Part shown: piece by piece, positions 16,340 to 22,851 of the stretch
How the letters are laid out: the number at the start of each line of letters is the position of its first letter
Numbering within the stretch: position 1 is the first letter of the stretch
From: Bacteroidota bacterium
GTDB taxonomy: Bacteria; Spirochaetota; Spirochaetia; JABMQR01
DNA: 22,851 nt
NCBI GenBank assembly: GCA_013202335.1
Contig: JABMQR010000324.1
Location: 1-22,851 of the forward strand
Reading direction: 5' to 3'
Notes under the pieces: model-generated
The model's input: only the letters and a program-made list of their open reading frames with translations
What the model was told of the DNA's origin: nothing
Databases searched by the model: none
Program-made: the position numbers and the translations under genes

Positions 16340-16419
16340 ACGTGAAAATGCCGTAATTTCTTGTAATACGAATTAACAATTCGTAGCGTACTTGTAATTC
16401 ATGTATAAAGTTATGTTAA
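16340..16419. repeat. 80-bp direct repeat, left copy
   Basis: Starts at ACGTGAAA, immediately after the tRNA-Phe fragment, and matches 22772-22851 with six differences. It contains a perfect inverted repeat TACGAATT-AAC-AATTCGTA (16367-16385), flanked by two direct copies of CTTGTAAT (16360-16367 and 16391-16398). Such architecture resembles recombinase or integrase binding sites. The match may extend further, since the right copy is cut by the window edge. Confidence 0.85.
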
Positions 16420-16478
16420 CACAAAGAAACTTGGTGCAACAGTTGGTAATTGTATACAGCTCACGTTTTTGGCTACCT

Positions 16479-16503
16479 TGAGATCGCAAAATGCGACCTC
16501 AAA
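16479..16503. other. Stem-loop of unknown role
   Basis: TTGAGATCGC and GCGACCTCAA pair around AAAAT with one mismatch (a wobble if transcribed). No run of T follows on the plus strand. It lies between the left repeat and vapC in a stretch without genes. Confidence 0.4.
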
Positions 16504-16534
16504 GAATTATAGTTTCTTCGGTAAGTTGTAATCT

Positions 16535-16555
16535 AAATTCCTTCGGAATTTTTTC
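16535..16555 (+). terminator. Short rho-independent-like terminator
   Basis: AAATTCC-TTC-GGAATTT gives a seven-base stem, followed by further T. On the plus strand it could end transcription entering the island; no plus-strand gene lies close upstream. The stem is AT-rich, so it may be weak. Confidence 0.4.
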
Positions 16556-16662
16556 TATTCTATTTACTCTGTTTCCTGCATTTAATGCATGTAGAAGGTG
16601 CAATTTTTAAAAGTTTTATGTGTTTATGTATTCCGGTATCTTGCACCGGGATATTTTCCTCT

Positions 16663-17058
16663 TCACACCCAATTTTCTAATTTTAAATTAGGTATCTTCT
16701 CAAACTCTTTTATATTATTGGTCACGAGAATTAAATCTCGTGTTATAGCTTGTGCTGCTATCTGCATATCATATGGGCCTATTACCTGTCCCCTTTTTTC
16801 TAAATCAGCCCTTATTAATCCATATACTTCTGCATCTTTATCATTGAACTCAATAATATCGAAGGCTGAAGCAAAATGCATTAATGCAGTACGATTCTTA
16901 TCTCGATACAAGCTTTTTGCTACTCCATACTCAAGTTCACTAATAAAAATTGCCGACAATTTTACTTGATGTGGCTGTAGATTTTTTATATGTTCTACAA
17001 CTTCCTTTGGATTTCTATTAATTATGTATATGCAGATATTTGAATCCAACAAATACAT
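16663..17058 (-). CDS. vapC: VapC-type PIN-domain ribonuclease toxin
   Basis: 131 residues, usual VapC length. The PIN acidic residues are in place: D5 in YLLDSN, E41 in ISELEYG and D97 in GPYDMQIAAQA, followed by the usual LVTNN segment (N114/N115). PIN toxins cut RNA, often initiator tRNA, when freed from their antitoxin. The ATG overlaps the antitoxin TAA by one base (TAATG), so the two are translationally coupled. No catalytic residue appears lost, so it should be active. Its 3' flank has no clear terminator. Confidence 0.93.
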   Translation of the reverse strand: MYLLDSNICIYIINRNPKEVVEHIKNLQPHQVKLSAIFISELEYGVAKSLYRDKNRTALMHFASAFDIIEFNDKDAEVYGLIRADLEKRGQVIGPYDMQIAAQAITRDLILVTNNIKEFEKIPNLKLENWV

Positions 17059-17288
17059 TACAATCCTTCTCTTTCCTGTATTTCAGGTTGATTTCGTCCT
17101 TCTCTCATAAAATCTTCAGAAAATTCACTTAAGCTTTTTTCAAATGATTCCCATGGATTGGTCTTTGGAAAAAGTATAATTGTATTTCCTATTTTTTGAA
17201 TATATAGCTCTTTATCCTCTACCTGGTATTCTTTTGGGAGTCTAATGGCCTGACTGTTCCCGCTAATGAAAACTTTCGAACTAAGCAT
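17058..17288 (-). CDS. vapB: VapB-type AbrB/SpoVT-fold antitoxin
   Basis: 76 residues. The N-terminal swapped-hairpin DNA-binding domain reads SSKVFISGNSQAIRLPKEYQ, typical VapB/MazE/AbrB. The acidic C-terminal tail (WESFEKSLSEFSEDFM) would wrap the PIN toxin. It neutralises VapC and represses its own promoter. AGGAGG stands about eight bases before the ATG. First gene of the two-gene unit. Confidence 0.93.
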   Translation of the reverse strand: MLSSKVFISGNSQAIRLPKEYQVEDKELYIQKIGNTIILFPKTNPWESFEKSLSEFSEDFMREGRNQPEIQEREGL

Positions 17289-17308
17289 TTTTTGTTCCTC
17301 CTGTCTAA

Positions 17309-17337
17309 AGTATATACACCCATATATACATTGTCAA
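17309..17337 (-). promoter_or_regulatory. vapBC promoter with overlapping operator
   Basis: On the minus strand TTGACA (17332-17337), a 17-base spacer and TATACT (17309-17314) form a near-consensus promoter. An inverted repeat GTATATA-N6-TATATAC (17310-17329) covers the -10 and most of the spacer. It is a likely binding site for the VapBC complex, giving autorepression. Confidence 0.75.
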
Positions 17338-17378
17338 TACGTAGGAACAGGCAAATAGAGACCGAAAACAGAATATAG

Positions 17379-17616
17379 GAACTCAGGCCGAAAAAACAAA
17401 ATATTGCAGTAAGAAATGCGGCACTTGATCTTCTTGTTCAGAAAGAGACGTCAGGAACTATTCTCTCGGCCTGGTTCACTATTGACTTCAGTTTTTTTAT
17501 TAATCTGCTCCTGAACAAACCGCTCTATACAGAAAACACAGAAACTCGGCTGCGATTATGCATGGAGCAGTTTTTATTATTAATTGCTGAGCAGAACTTA
17601 ATTTCTTTATTAAACC
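17379..17616 (+). pseudogene. C-terminal remnant of a paralogue of the secreted protein at 2133-2798
   Basis: In one frame it reads ELRPKKQNIAVRNAALDLLV, then TSGTILSAWFTIDFSFF, LLLNKPLYTENTETRLRLCM and ISLLN. This follows ELRLKERTLAVKQSALNLLV, GTILSAELTIDFSF, LLLNKQLYSENTENRLRLCM and ITSLN of the intact gene residue by residue for about 80 positions. A stop codon (TAG) lies just upstream at 17376-17378, and no start or signal peptide can be read before it. The homologous stop has also been lost: the frame runs on after LLN to a TGA at 17634. The N-terminal two thirds are missing, so it is not functional. Confidence 0.88.
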
Positions 17617-17720
17617 ACTATCAACTTCTTCTTTGACATAAACCATGAGACTATTGCAGCCATGAAGTTTACGGAGCCGATGATGATGTAGTAAAAACAG
17701 GAAGGAATGGATGGAATCCC
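17611..17720 (-). pseudogene. Possible remnant of a membrane-protein C-terminus, out of frame with the lipoprotein
   Basis: On the minus strand, in a frame other than that of the lipoprotein, the sequence reads GIPSIPSCFYYIIGSVNF, then MAAIVSWFMSKKKLIVV and a stop. A hydrophobic helix followed by lysines looks like the end of a transporter. It overlaps the last codons of the lipoprotein gene and meets the remnant at 17379-17616 tail to tail. It may be chance, but it could also mean the lipoprotein's final residues come from a rearrangement. Confidence 0.3.
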
Positions 17721-18730
17721 CAATCTCCCAATTTCTCTTCATCACCAGAAACAGCCGGGTTATCGTAATCAGGTCCAAGGTCAATAACATCAAGATTTAA
17801 AGGTGCCGTAAAATCTATCTTTGCCGGGTCGGTTTCATACCAGAAGTTAAAGGAATCGGCAATATCAGCTGTTACGGTTACGATATCCGAGGCTGCAAAA
17901 GTAAAAGCATCCCAATCGGCTCTTAATTCACCAACATCTGAGAAAGTATCAATTTCAACCGTATCAGTTGCATAGTCATCATAATTCGCCGGATCACCCC
18001 AAAAAGTGTCGTTGGCAAAGAGGTCAATTGTTGATGTCGAACCTATGTCAGAAGCTGGGTGTTCGGGAAAATCATCGGTACTAATACCATTTGTATTATC
18101 GTATGTAACTCCATCCTCCTGTGCCAGAATGAGGAAATTTGTGGATCCGCCGGGTTCAATTGCCCGTCTCATCCAGTACCACCCATCGGGATAGCTTGCG
18201 GCAAGAGTACCGGCTCCGATTTGTGTTGAGCTTAAATGTACCAGTAAATCCCGTTTCCAGAGATTGTCCACAGGGTTGAAATAGAGACGAAATGCATAGG
18301 CAGCCTCATCACCATCTGTGCCGAATTCCAAACTAAAACCACTTTCCGTGCATGTCGCGTGGAAATGAAAAGCGGCAGTTAATTCCATCTCGATATAGAG
18401 GGGTTCCATTAGATACTCATCATAAGTTGTCCCATCTCCCAATGTTTTGGCATTGATAGCATCTTCCAATGTAGTTTCCCCGGTTAATAATGCTGTGCCG
18501 GGCAGGATATCAATAATTTCGGCTGTTTCCGGTCCTTCATTAATAATATTCACAGATGTGCTGCCGCCGCTGGCCATCAACTCCAGGTTAATCACAGCAA
18601 TTTTATAGACAGTAGGGGTTACACTGCGTGATGCATCTGTTGCAGGGGGCTTGAAACTAAAGAATGCGCATGATCCGAATACAAGAGAGATAAGTAAGAT
18701 AGAAATGGAAATTAGTATTGTACGTTTCAT
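17669..18730 (-). CDS. Lipoprotein of unknown function
   Basis: 353 residues. The signal peptide MKRTILISISILLISLVFGS leads to a spirochaete-like lipobox ending at cysteine 21 (FGSC). The mature protein is acidic, rich in D, T, S and aromatic residues, with beta-type segments (TSVNIINEGPETAEIIDI, ASDIVTVTADIADSFNFWYE) and no transmembrane helix; probably surface or periplasmic and membrane-anchored. I do not recognise a family. AGGAGA lies about six bases before the ATG. The final residues (PVFTTSSSAP) overlap an alternative reading that resembles a membrane-protein end, so the native C-terminus may be altered. Confidence 0.8.
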   Translation of the reverse strand: MKRTILISISILLISLVFGSCAFFSFKPPATDASRSVTPTVYKIAVINLELMASGGSTSVNIINEGPETAEIIDILPGTALLTGETTLEDAINAKTLGDGTTYDEYLMEPLYIEMELTAAFHFHATCTESGFSLEFGTDGDEAAYAFRLYFNPVDNLWKRDLLVHLSSTQIGAGTLAASYPDGWYWMRRAIEPGGSTNFLILAQEDGVTYDNTNGISTDDFPEHPASDIGSTSTIDLFANDTFWGDPANYDDYATDTVEIDTFSDVGELRADWDAFTFAASDIVTVTADIADSFNFWYETDPAKIDFTAPLNLDVIDLGPDYDNPAVSGDEEKLGDWGFHPFLPVFTTSSSAP

Positions 18731-18802
18731 TAGGTTCTCCTATGCCGGGACTGCAGAAAAACATAGGTAAAAAAACTCATGCCCGTTAATTATCCAGGTG
18801 GT

Positions 18803-18830
18803 TTTATAAGAATAGGATTTGCGGAGTCAA
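18803..18830 (-). promoter_or_regulatory. Promoter of the lipoprotein gene
   Basis: On the minus strand TTGACT (18825-18830), a 16-base spacer and TATAAA (18803-18808). It would give a leader of about 65 bases before the ATG at 18730. Confidence 0.6.
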
Positions 18831-18866
18831 AAGAAGGTCGATACTCTACCCGTAGAAAATCACCCT

Positions 18867-19106
18867 TTAAAAAGTATACCACAGGTTCTTAGAGATTAGG
18901 AGTTGATGAGAAAAAATTAGTACTAATTTCTGAAATGATAGAGCTGCAAGTAGACTTATTATAGAAAATAATATTATCCTTTGAAAACTTTTTCTATGCA
19001 AAATGGTGTATAGACTACGAAGAACAAGCACAATGAGGATTCCACCAACCAGCACTAGCGGCAGATATACAACGGTAAGATCCTGATGAAAGACCCTATT
19101 TTTCAA
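18867..19106 (-). CDS. Possible small two-helix membrane protein or fragment
   Basis: 79 codons from a TTG. Two hydrophobic segments are visible (VVYLPLVLVGGILIVLVLRS and IILFSIISLLAALSF), with a basic linker (LHRKSFQR). No good Shine-Dalgarno precedes the TTG and there is no ATG alternative near the front. It may be a remnant of a larger membrane protein or a chance ORF in AT-rich DNA. It is the only candidate gene in the gap between the lipoprotein and the SNF2 gene. Confidence 0.3.
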   Translation of the reverse strand: MKNRVFHQDLTVVYLPLVLVGGILIVLVLRSLYTILHRKSFQRIILFSIISLLAALSFQKLVLIFSHQLLISKNLWYTF

Positions 19107-19167
19107 AAACTATCCCCGCAGGAACTATTCCAACTGTGCTATTTAACGTAGATGTTGTAGAATTTGA

Positions 19168-19189
19168 TCCAATTCTTTAAGAAATTGGA
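19168..19189. other. Inverted repeat upstream of the SNF2 gene
   Basis: TCCAATT and AATTGGA pair around eight bases; a short T run follows on the plus strand. It could be a weak terminator or an operator. It lies about 55 bases upstream of the SNF2 promoter. Confidence 0.35.
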
Positions 19190-19220
19190 TTTTGAATATT
19201 CAAGCTCCCCCTTCAGGTGC

Positions 19221-19249
19221 TTAACGTTTTATTTTTAATTCATTATACA
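19221..19249 (+). promoter_or_regulatory. Promoter of the SWIM/SNF2 gene
   Basis: TTAACG (19221-19226), a 17-base spacer and TATACA (19244-19249). The start of transcription would be near 19256, and AAGGAT stands about nine bases before the ATG at 19289. Confidence 0.5.
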
Positions 19250-19288
19250 CTAATAGGTTGAGATTGTTTTTTATAAGGATTCAGATAC

Positions 19289-22200
19289 ATGGCAAGAATA
19301 CAATATGGTAACACCTGGTGGGGACAGAAATGGCTTGAAGCGTTAAATAATATTGATTATTCCAACCGCCTTCCCAGAGGGCAACGGTATGCCAGAAACG
19401 GTTCAGTCTTATCAATAAAAATTATGGGAAATGAAATAACTGCTAAAGTTGCGGGAACAAGACCGACTCCTTATAGCATTACTCTGACTATCCCATCCTT
19501 TACCCAAAATGAAACTAAAAAAATCGTCTCAATTATCAGTAAAAATCCCTATTATATGTCTCAACTGGGAGGGAGAAATTTACCACCGGAACTACATGAT
19601 GAATTAGCGGGGGAAAAGATAATACTGTTTCCCCGCACATGGAAAAAGATGGGAATGAGGTGCAGTTGCCCGGATTGGGCAGTACCCTGTAAGCATCTTG
19701 CTGCTGTCGTTTATATCATTGCCAATGAGATTGATAAAAACCCGTTCCTTGTCTTTAGCATGCACAATTTTAATTTGGTAAAAGAGCTTAATCTTTCAAT
19801 CGGCAGAAATACAGATGAAGATATCATTACCATAGATTCTCTTACACAAAAACATTCCGAAGAATATAATTATGATCAAAAGGTGCTTGAAACTATTGAT
19901 TTTACCGAAATACCTGAAATGCTCACTACTATCACCAAGCTCTTGCTGGATAGACCACTTTTTTATCCTGATGGTGATTTCAAGAAAATTCTCTCCAGTC
20001 AGTACAAAAACATGTCGACATCTATCAAAAAACAGGTTCTTAAGATAGGTGTTTCTGAAACACTTCCAGAAGTACTTTACAACTCTATAGATATACGATT
20101 GGATAAAGGAAAAACATCAGCAAAAGGAGTGCTAAAGATCAGAAATACAAAGCTCACCTTTCAGATGGGAGCTATGCAAGAGTTTATTTCGTACCTTCAG
20201 GCTCTGACAATCAATAATCTTTCGGCATACCCGCCAGTACTTGCTTTCTTGACTGTTACGTATAGTTTCACCCTAATGCTTATTGAAAAGAGCGGTTTCA
20301 TACCGGATATTATATCTTTAGGAAAAGACACCTATTGTATCAGATGGATTCCGGCACTGTTTAATAGTGAGATACAATCTATCTTTCGTAAAATCTCTCA
20401 TGCTATGCCAGAGAATATAGTGACATATGATAATGCATTTCTCTCAAAGGATGAACAACTTCTTTTTATCATATCACTGTTTCTTACCCACCATGTGGAA
20501 CAATTTCAACCAGTACCTGATCATCGTGGAAATGATATTCTTGCGATGTTCTTTGACAATAAAGCGTATGTCTCAACAAAGTTCCAGCAGCAGGAGAATG
20601 CAAAAACAATCAATCTCTGGCTGGGAAGATTCTTCATCCGACCGAAAAACTGTACACCAATTGTAAAAATAGATGAGACAGAGCGGGAAGATTCAATTTC
20701 CTTTGAACTGCACATAGAGGATAGCAGAAAGGATATTACTGAGACTATTACGAGATTTATTGCATCGGATAATGATGAGAAATTCTCGGTTTTAAGGGAT
20801 CTCAGCCTTCTTTCTACCTATTTACCTATGGTGAACGAAGTACTAAAACAGCAGAGCAGTGTCTGCATCAATTCAGATGAATTTGCATTACTTTGGTTTG
20901 ATACGCTGCCGATTTTACACTCTCTTGGAATAAAAACCATCTTCCCTAAATCTCTTCAAGAGGTATTTATCCCAAAGCTGACTCTTACCGCAAAACAGGT
21001 GAGTGGGAATGGTCAGAATATTAGATCCTACCTTCAGCTAAAATCACTTCTCGACTTCAACTGGTCTGTCGCATTTGGAGAGACCATCCTCGCCCCTGAA
21101 GAATTTCTCAGATTGGTAGATAAGTATTCAGGTCTTGTAAGGTTCAAAGACAAATACATCATGTTAGATGCAAAAGATATTGAGCGAATAACAAGGCAGT
21201 TAAAGAAAAAACCTTCATTATCGTCAATGGATGTCCTTAGAGTACACCTTGAAGGCAGCTTTCACGATATCCCAATCAAAACAGAACCTTTTCTAAAAGA
21301 TATTCTACACAATCTCTTTACACCAAAAGATATTGAATTACCCAAAGGGCTGAACGCCAAACTTAGACCATACCAGCTCTCCGGTTTCACCTGGCTCTAT
21401 CATAATTACCGTATTGGGATAGGATCTATTATTGCTGATGACATGGGTCTGGGAAAAACCATCCAGGTTATTACATTTATTTTAAAATTACAGGAAACCG
21501 GGGACTTGACAGCAAAAAAGGTTCTTATCGTCGTCCCTGCATCAGTTTTGTTAAATTGGCAACGAGAAATAGAACGGTTTGCCCCATCGCTTACAGCTAG
21601 TATCTATCATGGTCAGAATAGAGACTGGGAAAGAATAATAGATATCAATCCCGATATCGTTTTAACCACATATAATCTTGTCAGAATTGATTCAGATCTC
21701 TTTGCTAAGAAAAAGTGGGGGTGCGTTATCACTGATGAAGCACAGAATATTAAGAATGCTGAAACGAATCAAACAAAAGCAGTTAAATCTATCAAATCTG
21801 ATCACAAAATTGCTATGACAGGGACACCGGTTGAGAACCGTTTGATGGATTACTGGAGCATCACCGATTTTACGATGAAAAACCTTCTTGGCAGTAAGAC
21901 ATCTTTTAAAAAGAGTTTTGCTATACCAATTGAAAAATTTAACGATAAGAAGCGTCTTGAAGTATTCAGAAATATCACTGCCCCTTTTATGCTGAGAAGA
22001 ATGAAAACTGATAAGTCAATAATATCTGATTTACCAGATAAGATTGAGACGGATCAGTGGGGACAGCTCTCAAAAGAGCAGACAGCACTCTATCAGAACC
22101 TTGTGACCAGTATAGAGACTATGATAGATACAGCCGAAGGAATAAATCGTAAAGGCATAATCTTCAAGCTCATCATTGGGCTTAAACAGATATGCAACCA

Positions 22201-22768
22201 TCCTTCACTCTATCTAAAGACAGGGAATTTCGATCAGAACTTATCCGGGAAGAGTTTATTGCTCATTGATTTGCTCCATAAAATTGATGATAGAAACGAG
22301 AAGGTGCTTATTTTCACCCAGTTTAAAGAGATGGGATCTCTTTTAGAAAAGATGATAGCAACACAATTTAGCTGCAAGCCCCTATTCTTTCACGGCAGCC
22401 TTCAGCAGAAAAAGCGGAATGAGATAGTGGATAGTTTCCAGCATGATGCAGAGAGCAGATTCTTAATAATCTCGCTTAAGGCAGGTGGAACGGGGCTGAA
22501 TTTGACAGCCGCGAACAACGTTATTCATTATGACCTCTGGTGGAATCCTGCTGTTGAGAATCAGGCTACAGACAGGGCTTTCAGGATTGGACAGAAAAGG
22601 AATGTTAATGTGTATCGCTTTATCACCAAAGGAACCTTCGAAGAGAAGATAAACGATATGATTTCAAGCAAAAAGGAGCTGGCTGATCTTGCTGTCAAAC
22701 AGGGAGAGACATGGATTACCGAGATGAGTAACAAAGAACTCAAAGAGCTCATGAAACTCTCCGAGTGA
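19289..22768 (+). CDS. SWIM zinc-finger SNF2/HepA-type ATPase
   Basis: 1159 residues. The N-terminal part (GNTWWGQKWLEAL, then the SWIM zinc finger C125-x-C127-x6-C134-x-H136) is followed by a long middle region (about 150-680) without recognised motifs. The SNF2 motor occupies the C-terminal 470 residues: Walker A DDMGLGKT (717-724), DEAQ (816-819), TGTPVENRLMDYW, then the second RecA domain with LIFTQF, SLKAGGTGLNL and QATDRAFRIGQ (1092-1102). All ATPase motifs look intact. Such proteins translocate on double-stranded DNA and remodel protein-DNA complexes; related SWIM/SNF2 proteins occur both as chromosomal genes and in defence loci. It stands alone on its strand, with its own promoter and Shine-Dalgarno. 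Its stop is four bases before the right copy of the 80-bp repeat. The specific role is not readable from sequence. Confidence 0.93.
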   Translation: MARIQYGNTWWGQKWLEALNNIDYSNRLPRGQRYARNGSVLSIKIMGNEITAKVAGTRPTPYSITLTIPSFTQNETKKIVSIISKNPYYMSQLGGRNLPPELHDELAGEKIILFPRTWKKMGMRCSCPDWAVPCKHLAAVVYIIANEIDKNPFLVFSMHNFNLVKELNLSIGRNTDEDIITIDSLTQKHSEEYNYDQKVLETIDFTEIPEMLTTITKLLLDRPLFYPDGDFKKILSSQYKNMSTSIKKQVLKIGVSETLPEVLYNSIDIRLDKGKTSAKGVLKIRNTKLTFQMGAMQEFISYLQALTINNLSAYPPVLAFLTVTYSFTLMLIEKSGFIPDIISLGKDTYCIRWIPALFNSEIQSIFRKISHAMPENIVTYDNAFLSKDEQLLFIISLFLTHHVEQFQPVPDHRGNDILAMFFDNKAYVSTKFQQQENAKTINLWLGRFFIRPKNCTPIVKIDETEREDSISFELHIEDSRKDITETITRFIASDNDEKFSVLRDLSLLSTYLPMVNEVLKQQSSVCINSDEFALLWFDTLPILHSLGIKTIFPKSLQEVFIPKLTLTAKQVSGNGQNIRSYLQLKSLLDFNWSVAFGETILAPEEFLRLVDKYSGLVRFKDKYIMLDAKDIERITRQLKKKPSLSSMDVLRVHLEGSFHDIPIKTEPFLKDILHNLFTPKDIELPKGLNAKLRPYQLSGFTWLYHNYRIGIGSIIADDMGLGKTIQVITFILKLQETGDLTAKKVLIVVPASVLLNWQREIERFAPSLTASIYHGQNRDWERIIDINPDIVLTTYNLVRIDSDLFAKKKWGCVITDEAQNIKNAETNQTKAVKSIKSDHKIAMTGTPVENRLMDYWSITDFTMKNLLGSKTSFKKSFAIPIEKFNDKKRLEVFRNITAPFMLRRMKTDKSIISDLPDKIETDQWGQLSKEQTALYQNLVTSIETMIDTAEGINRKGIIFKLIIGLKQICNHPSLYLKTGNFDQNLSGKSLLLIDLLHKIDDRNEKVLIFTQFKEMGSLLEKMIATQFSCKPLFFHGSLQQKKRNEIVDSFQHDAESRFLIISLKAGGTGLNLTAANNVIHYDLWWNPAVENQATDRAFRIGQKRNVNVYRFITKGTFEEKINDMISSKKELADLAVKQGETWITEMSNKELKELMKLSE

Positions 22769-22771
22769 CAA

Positions 22772-22851
22772 ACGTGAAAGCTCCGCAATTTCTTGTAATA
22801 CGAATTAACAATTTGTAGTGTACTTGTAATTCATGTATAAAGTTATGTTAA
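22772..22851. repeat. 80-bp direct repeat, right copy, reaching the window edge
   Basis: Matches 16340-16419 in the same orientation with six differences, four of them in the first 15 bases. The inverted repeat at 22799-22817 has one mismatch (AATTTGTA for AATTCGTA). There is no tRNA fragment next to this copy; the SNF2 stop codon lies immediately before it. The window ends within or at the end of the repeat. Confidence 0.85.

Noticed and set aside
16298..16345. Complete tRNA gene
   Set aside because: Only the anticodon loop and 3' half are present; the 5' anticodon arm, D-arm and 5' acceptor strand are missing.
16340..22851. Integron cassette array with attC sites (repeat follows the SNF2 stop closely)
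   Set aside because: I could not find paired RYYYAAC and GTTRRRY core sites in the repeat, genes lie on both strands and the spacing is far larger than a cassette.
1..22851. CRISPR array
   Set aside because: No short regularly spaced repeats were seen anywhere in the window.

Overview
The window looks like AT-rich spirochaete DNA. This rests on an alanyl-tRNA synthetase of about 598 residues that stops after the editing domain (a short form I associate with spirochaetes), on spirochaete-style lipoprotein and solute-binding-protein N-termini, and on overall gene style. The assignment is inference. The right edge stops inside a copy of a repeat that also lies 6.4 kb earlier, so the window may be a contig that broke at a multicopy repeat.

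Region 1 (169-2798): alaS on the minus strand, divergent from a small secreted protein of unknown function on the plus strand. Region 2 (2812-7810, minus strand): a tightly coupled four-gene operon, in transcription order an opine-dehydrogenase-like NAD(P) enzyme, a cobalamin-binding TIM-barrel mutase-like protein, a D-Ala-D-Ala-ligase-like ATP-grasp enzyme and an ornithine-racemase-type PLP enzyme. The genes overlap or abut by 0-4 bases. Together they read as a small-molecule pathway that epimerises, rearranges, ligates and reductively couples amino acids. I do not recognise this combination as a described system, and it is the best candidate for something new here.

Region 3 (about 7900-9960): a gene graveyard with palindromes, the C-terminal piece of a uroporphyrinogen-decarboxylase-like gene, a broken type I methylase (hsdM) and one unconvincing small ORF. 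Region 4 (9974-16111, plus strand): a LacI-type repressor with a palindromic operator over its own promoter, followed by a sugar ABC importer (binding protein and two permeases, no ATPase gene) and a 671-residue carbohydrate-active-looking protein. The regulator probably senses the imported glycan and the last gene probably processes it.

Region 5 (about 16250-22851): a probable island. A tRNA-Phe 3' half with its own terminator ends exactly at the anticodon loop and is followed directly by the first copy of an 80-bp direct repeat. Beyond lie a VapBC toxin-antitoxin pair with a near-consensus promoter and overlapping operator, a broken paralogue of the Region 1 secreted-protein gene, a lipoprotein gene, a doubtful small membrane ORF and a 1159-residue SWIM/SNF2 ATPase. 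The second repeat copy begins four bases after the SNF2 stop codon. The toxin-antitoxin pair, helicase, tRNA scar and repeats fit an integrated accessory element, but no integrase is in view.
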